Below are positions 31,158-31,332 of a DNA stretch of 31,332 bases, piece by piece. This stretch comes from DATADF01 sp046263155 (GTDB lineage Bacteria; Actinomycetota; CADDZG01; WHSQ01): NCBI GenBank assembly GCA_046263155.1, contig JBHELF010000150.1, positions 1 through 31,332 on the forward strand, written 5' to 3'. The notes beneath the pieces were generated by a model, which saw nothing but the letters and a program-made list of their open reading frames with translations, was not told where the DNA came from and did not search any database. Every line of letters starts with the position of its first letter. The first letter of the stretch is position 1. The translations under genes and the position numbers were made by a program.

Positions 31158-31332
31158 GGTGACCTCCATTCCTTACCCAGACAGAACGTTGGAGGCTTGG
31201 CGGGGGCACGTTCAGCGCTTGCACCCGGGGGCGCCACGCTGGCATGAGGGGCGTCTGGGCTCGGGTGGGTCCATGGTTGCCCGCGGGGCGGGAACGAGGG
31301 CCGTCTCGAGATGATCGGCCACGGGGTCGAAC

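Noticed and set aside
1..31332. CRISPR array, tRNA or rRNA genes
   Set aside because: No regularly spaced repeats and no tRNA cloverleaf or rRNA core sequences were noticed while reading the gaps between genes; a dedicated tRNA scan was not possible.
31158..31332. Possible gene at the right edge
   Set aside because: Frames here on both strands lack a ribosome-binding site and protein-like sequence; the stretch is best read as the upstream region of the subtilisin-like gene.

Overview
The window is a gene-dense, high-GC chromosomal segment. It most likely comes from an uncultured, deep-branching actinobacterium (Actinomycetota). Several independent markers point there: a tatA-tatC-helY block, a DUF4193-type acidic zinc-ribbon protein, an Lnt homologue directly followed by a polyprenol-phosphate-mannose-synthase-like glycosyltransferase, an AGPS-like flavoprotein beside a diacylglycerol kinase and glpD, a DUF222-HNH gene, frequent GTG/TTG starts and 1-4 nt ATGA/GTGA overlaps. 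No tRNA, rRNA, CRISPR array or insertion sequence was seen. This placement is inference from gene content, not a phylogeny.

Layout. (1) 1-8342, all plus strand: the end of an unidentified gene, tatA and tatC (twin-arginine export), a single-pass membrane protein with a low-complexity tail, helY (Ski2/Mtr4-type helicase), a thiolase, an AGPS-like FAD enzyme and a diacylglycerol-kinase-family lipid kinase. (2) 8363-10362, minus strand: glpD and a small tail-anchored protein. Together AGPS, lipid kinase and GlpD suggest a glycerolipid or ether-lipid module fed by DHAP/glycerol-3-phosphate. (3) 10386-19504: an acyl-CoA dehydrogenase, a divergent Lrp/AsnC regulator, and a tightly coupled lysine-fermentation operon kamA-kdd-amidohydrolase-kamD-kamE-kal-HAD. 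It encodes lysine 2,3-aminomutase, lysine 5,6-aminomutase, 3,5-diaminohexanoate dehydrogenase and 3-aminobutyryl-CoA ammonia-lyase. The cleavage enzyme Kce is absent, and a YtcJ-like amidohydrolase of unknown role sits in the middle.

(4) 19501-21759, minus strand: a degenerate UPF0047/YjbQ protein, an archaeal/eukaryotic-type prolyl-tRNA synthetase and an RsbW-like ATPase, apparently one operon. (5) 21760-24990: a 560-nt non-coding stretch with a good promoter and a foldable segment, then the DUF4193-like gene, lnt (nucleophile Cys replaced by Ser) and the GT2 glycosyltransferase. (6) 25045-26632, minus strand: a twice-frameshifted DUF222-HNH gene and a 43-residue C2H2 zinc-finger microprotein. 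(7) 26760-31157: a secreted M36-like metalloprotease, an MFS transporter and a secreted subtilisin-like protease.

The most notable items are the actinobacterial lysine-fermentation operon with its embedded amidohydrolase and variant KamA PLP site, the Lnt Cys-to-Ser substitution at an exactly conserved spacing, the C2H2 microprotein, and the structured leader upstream of the DUF4193-like gene.
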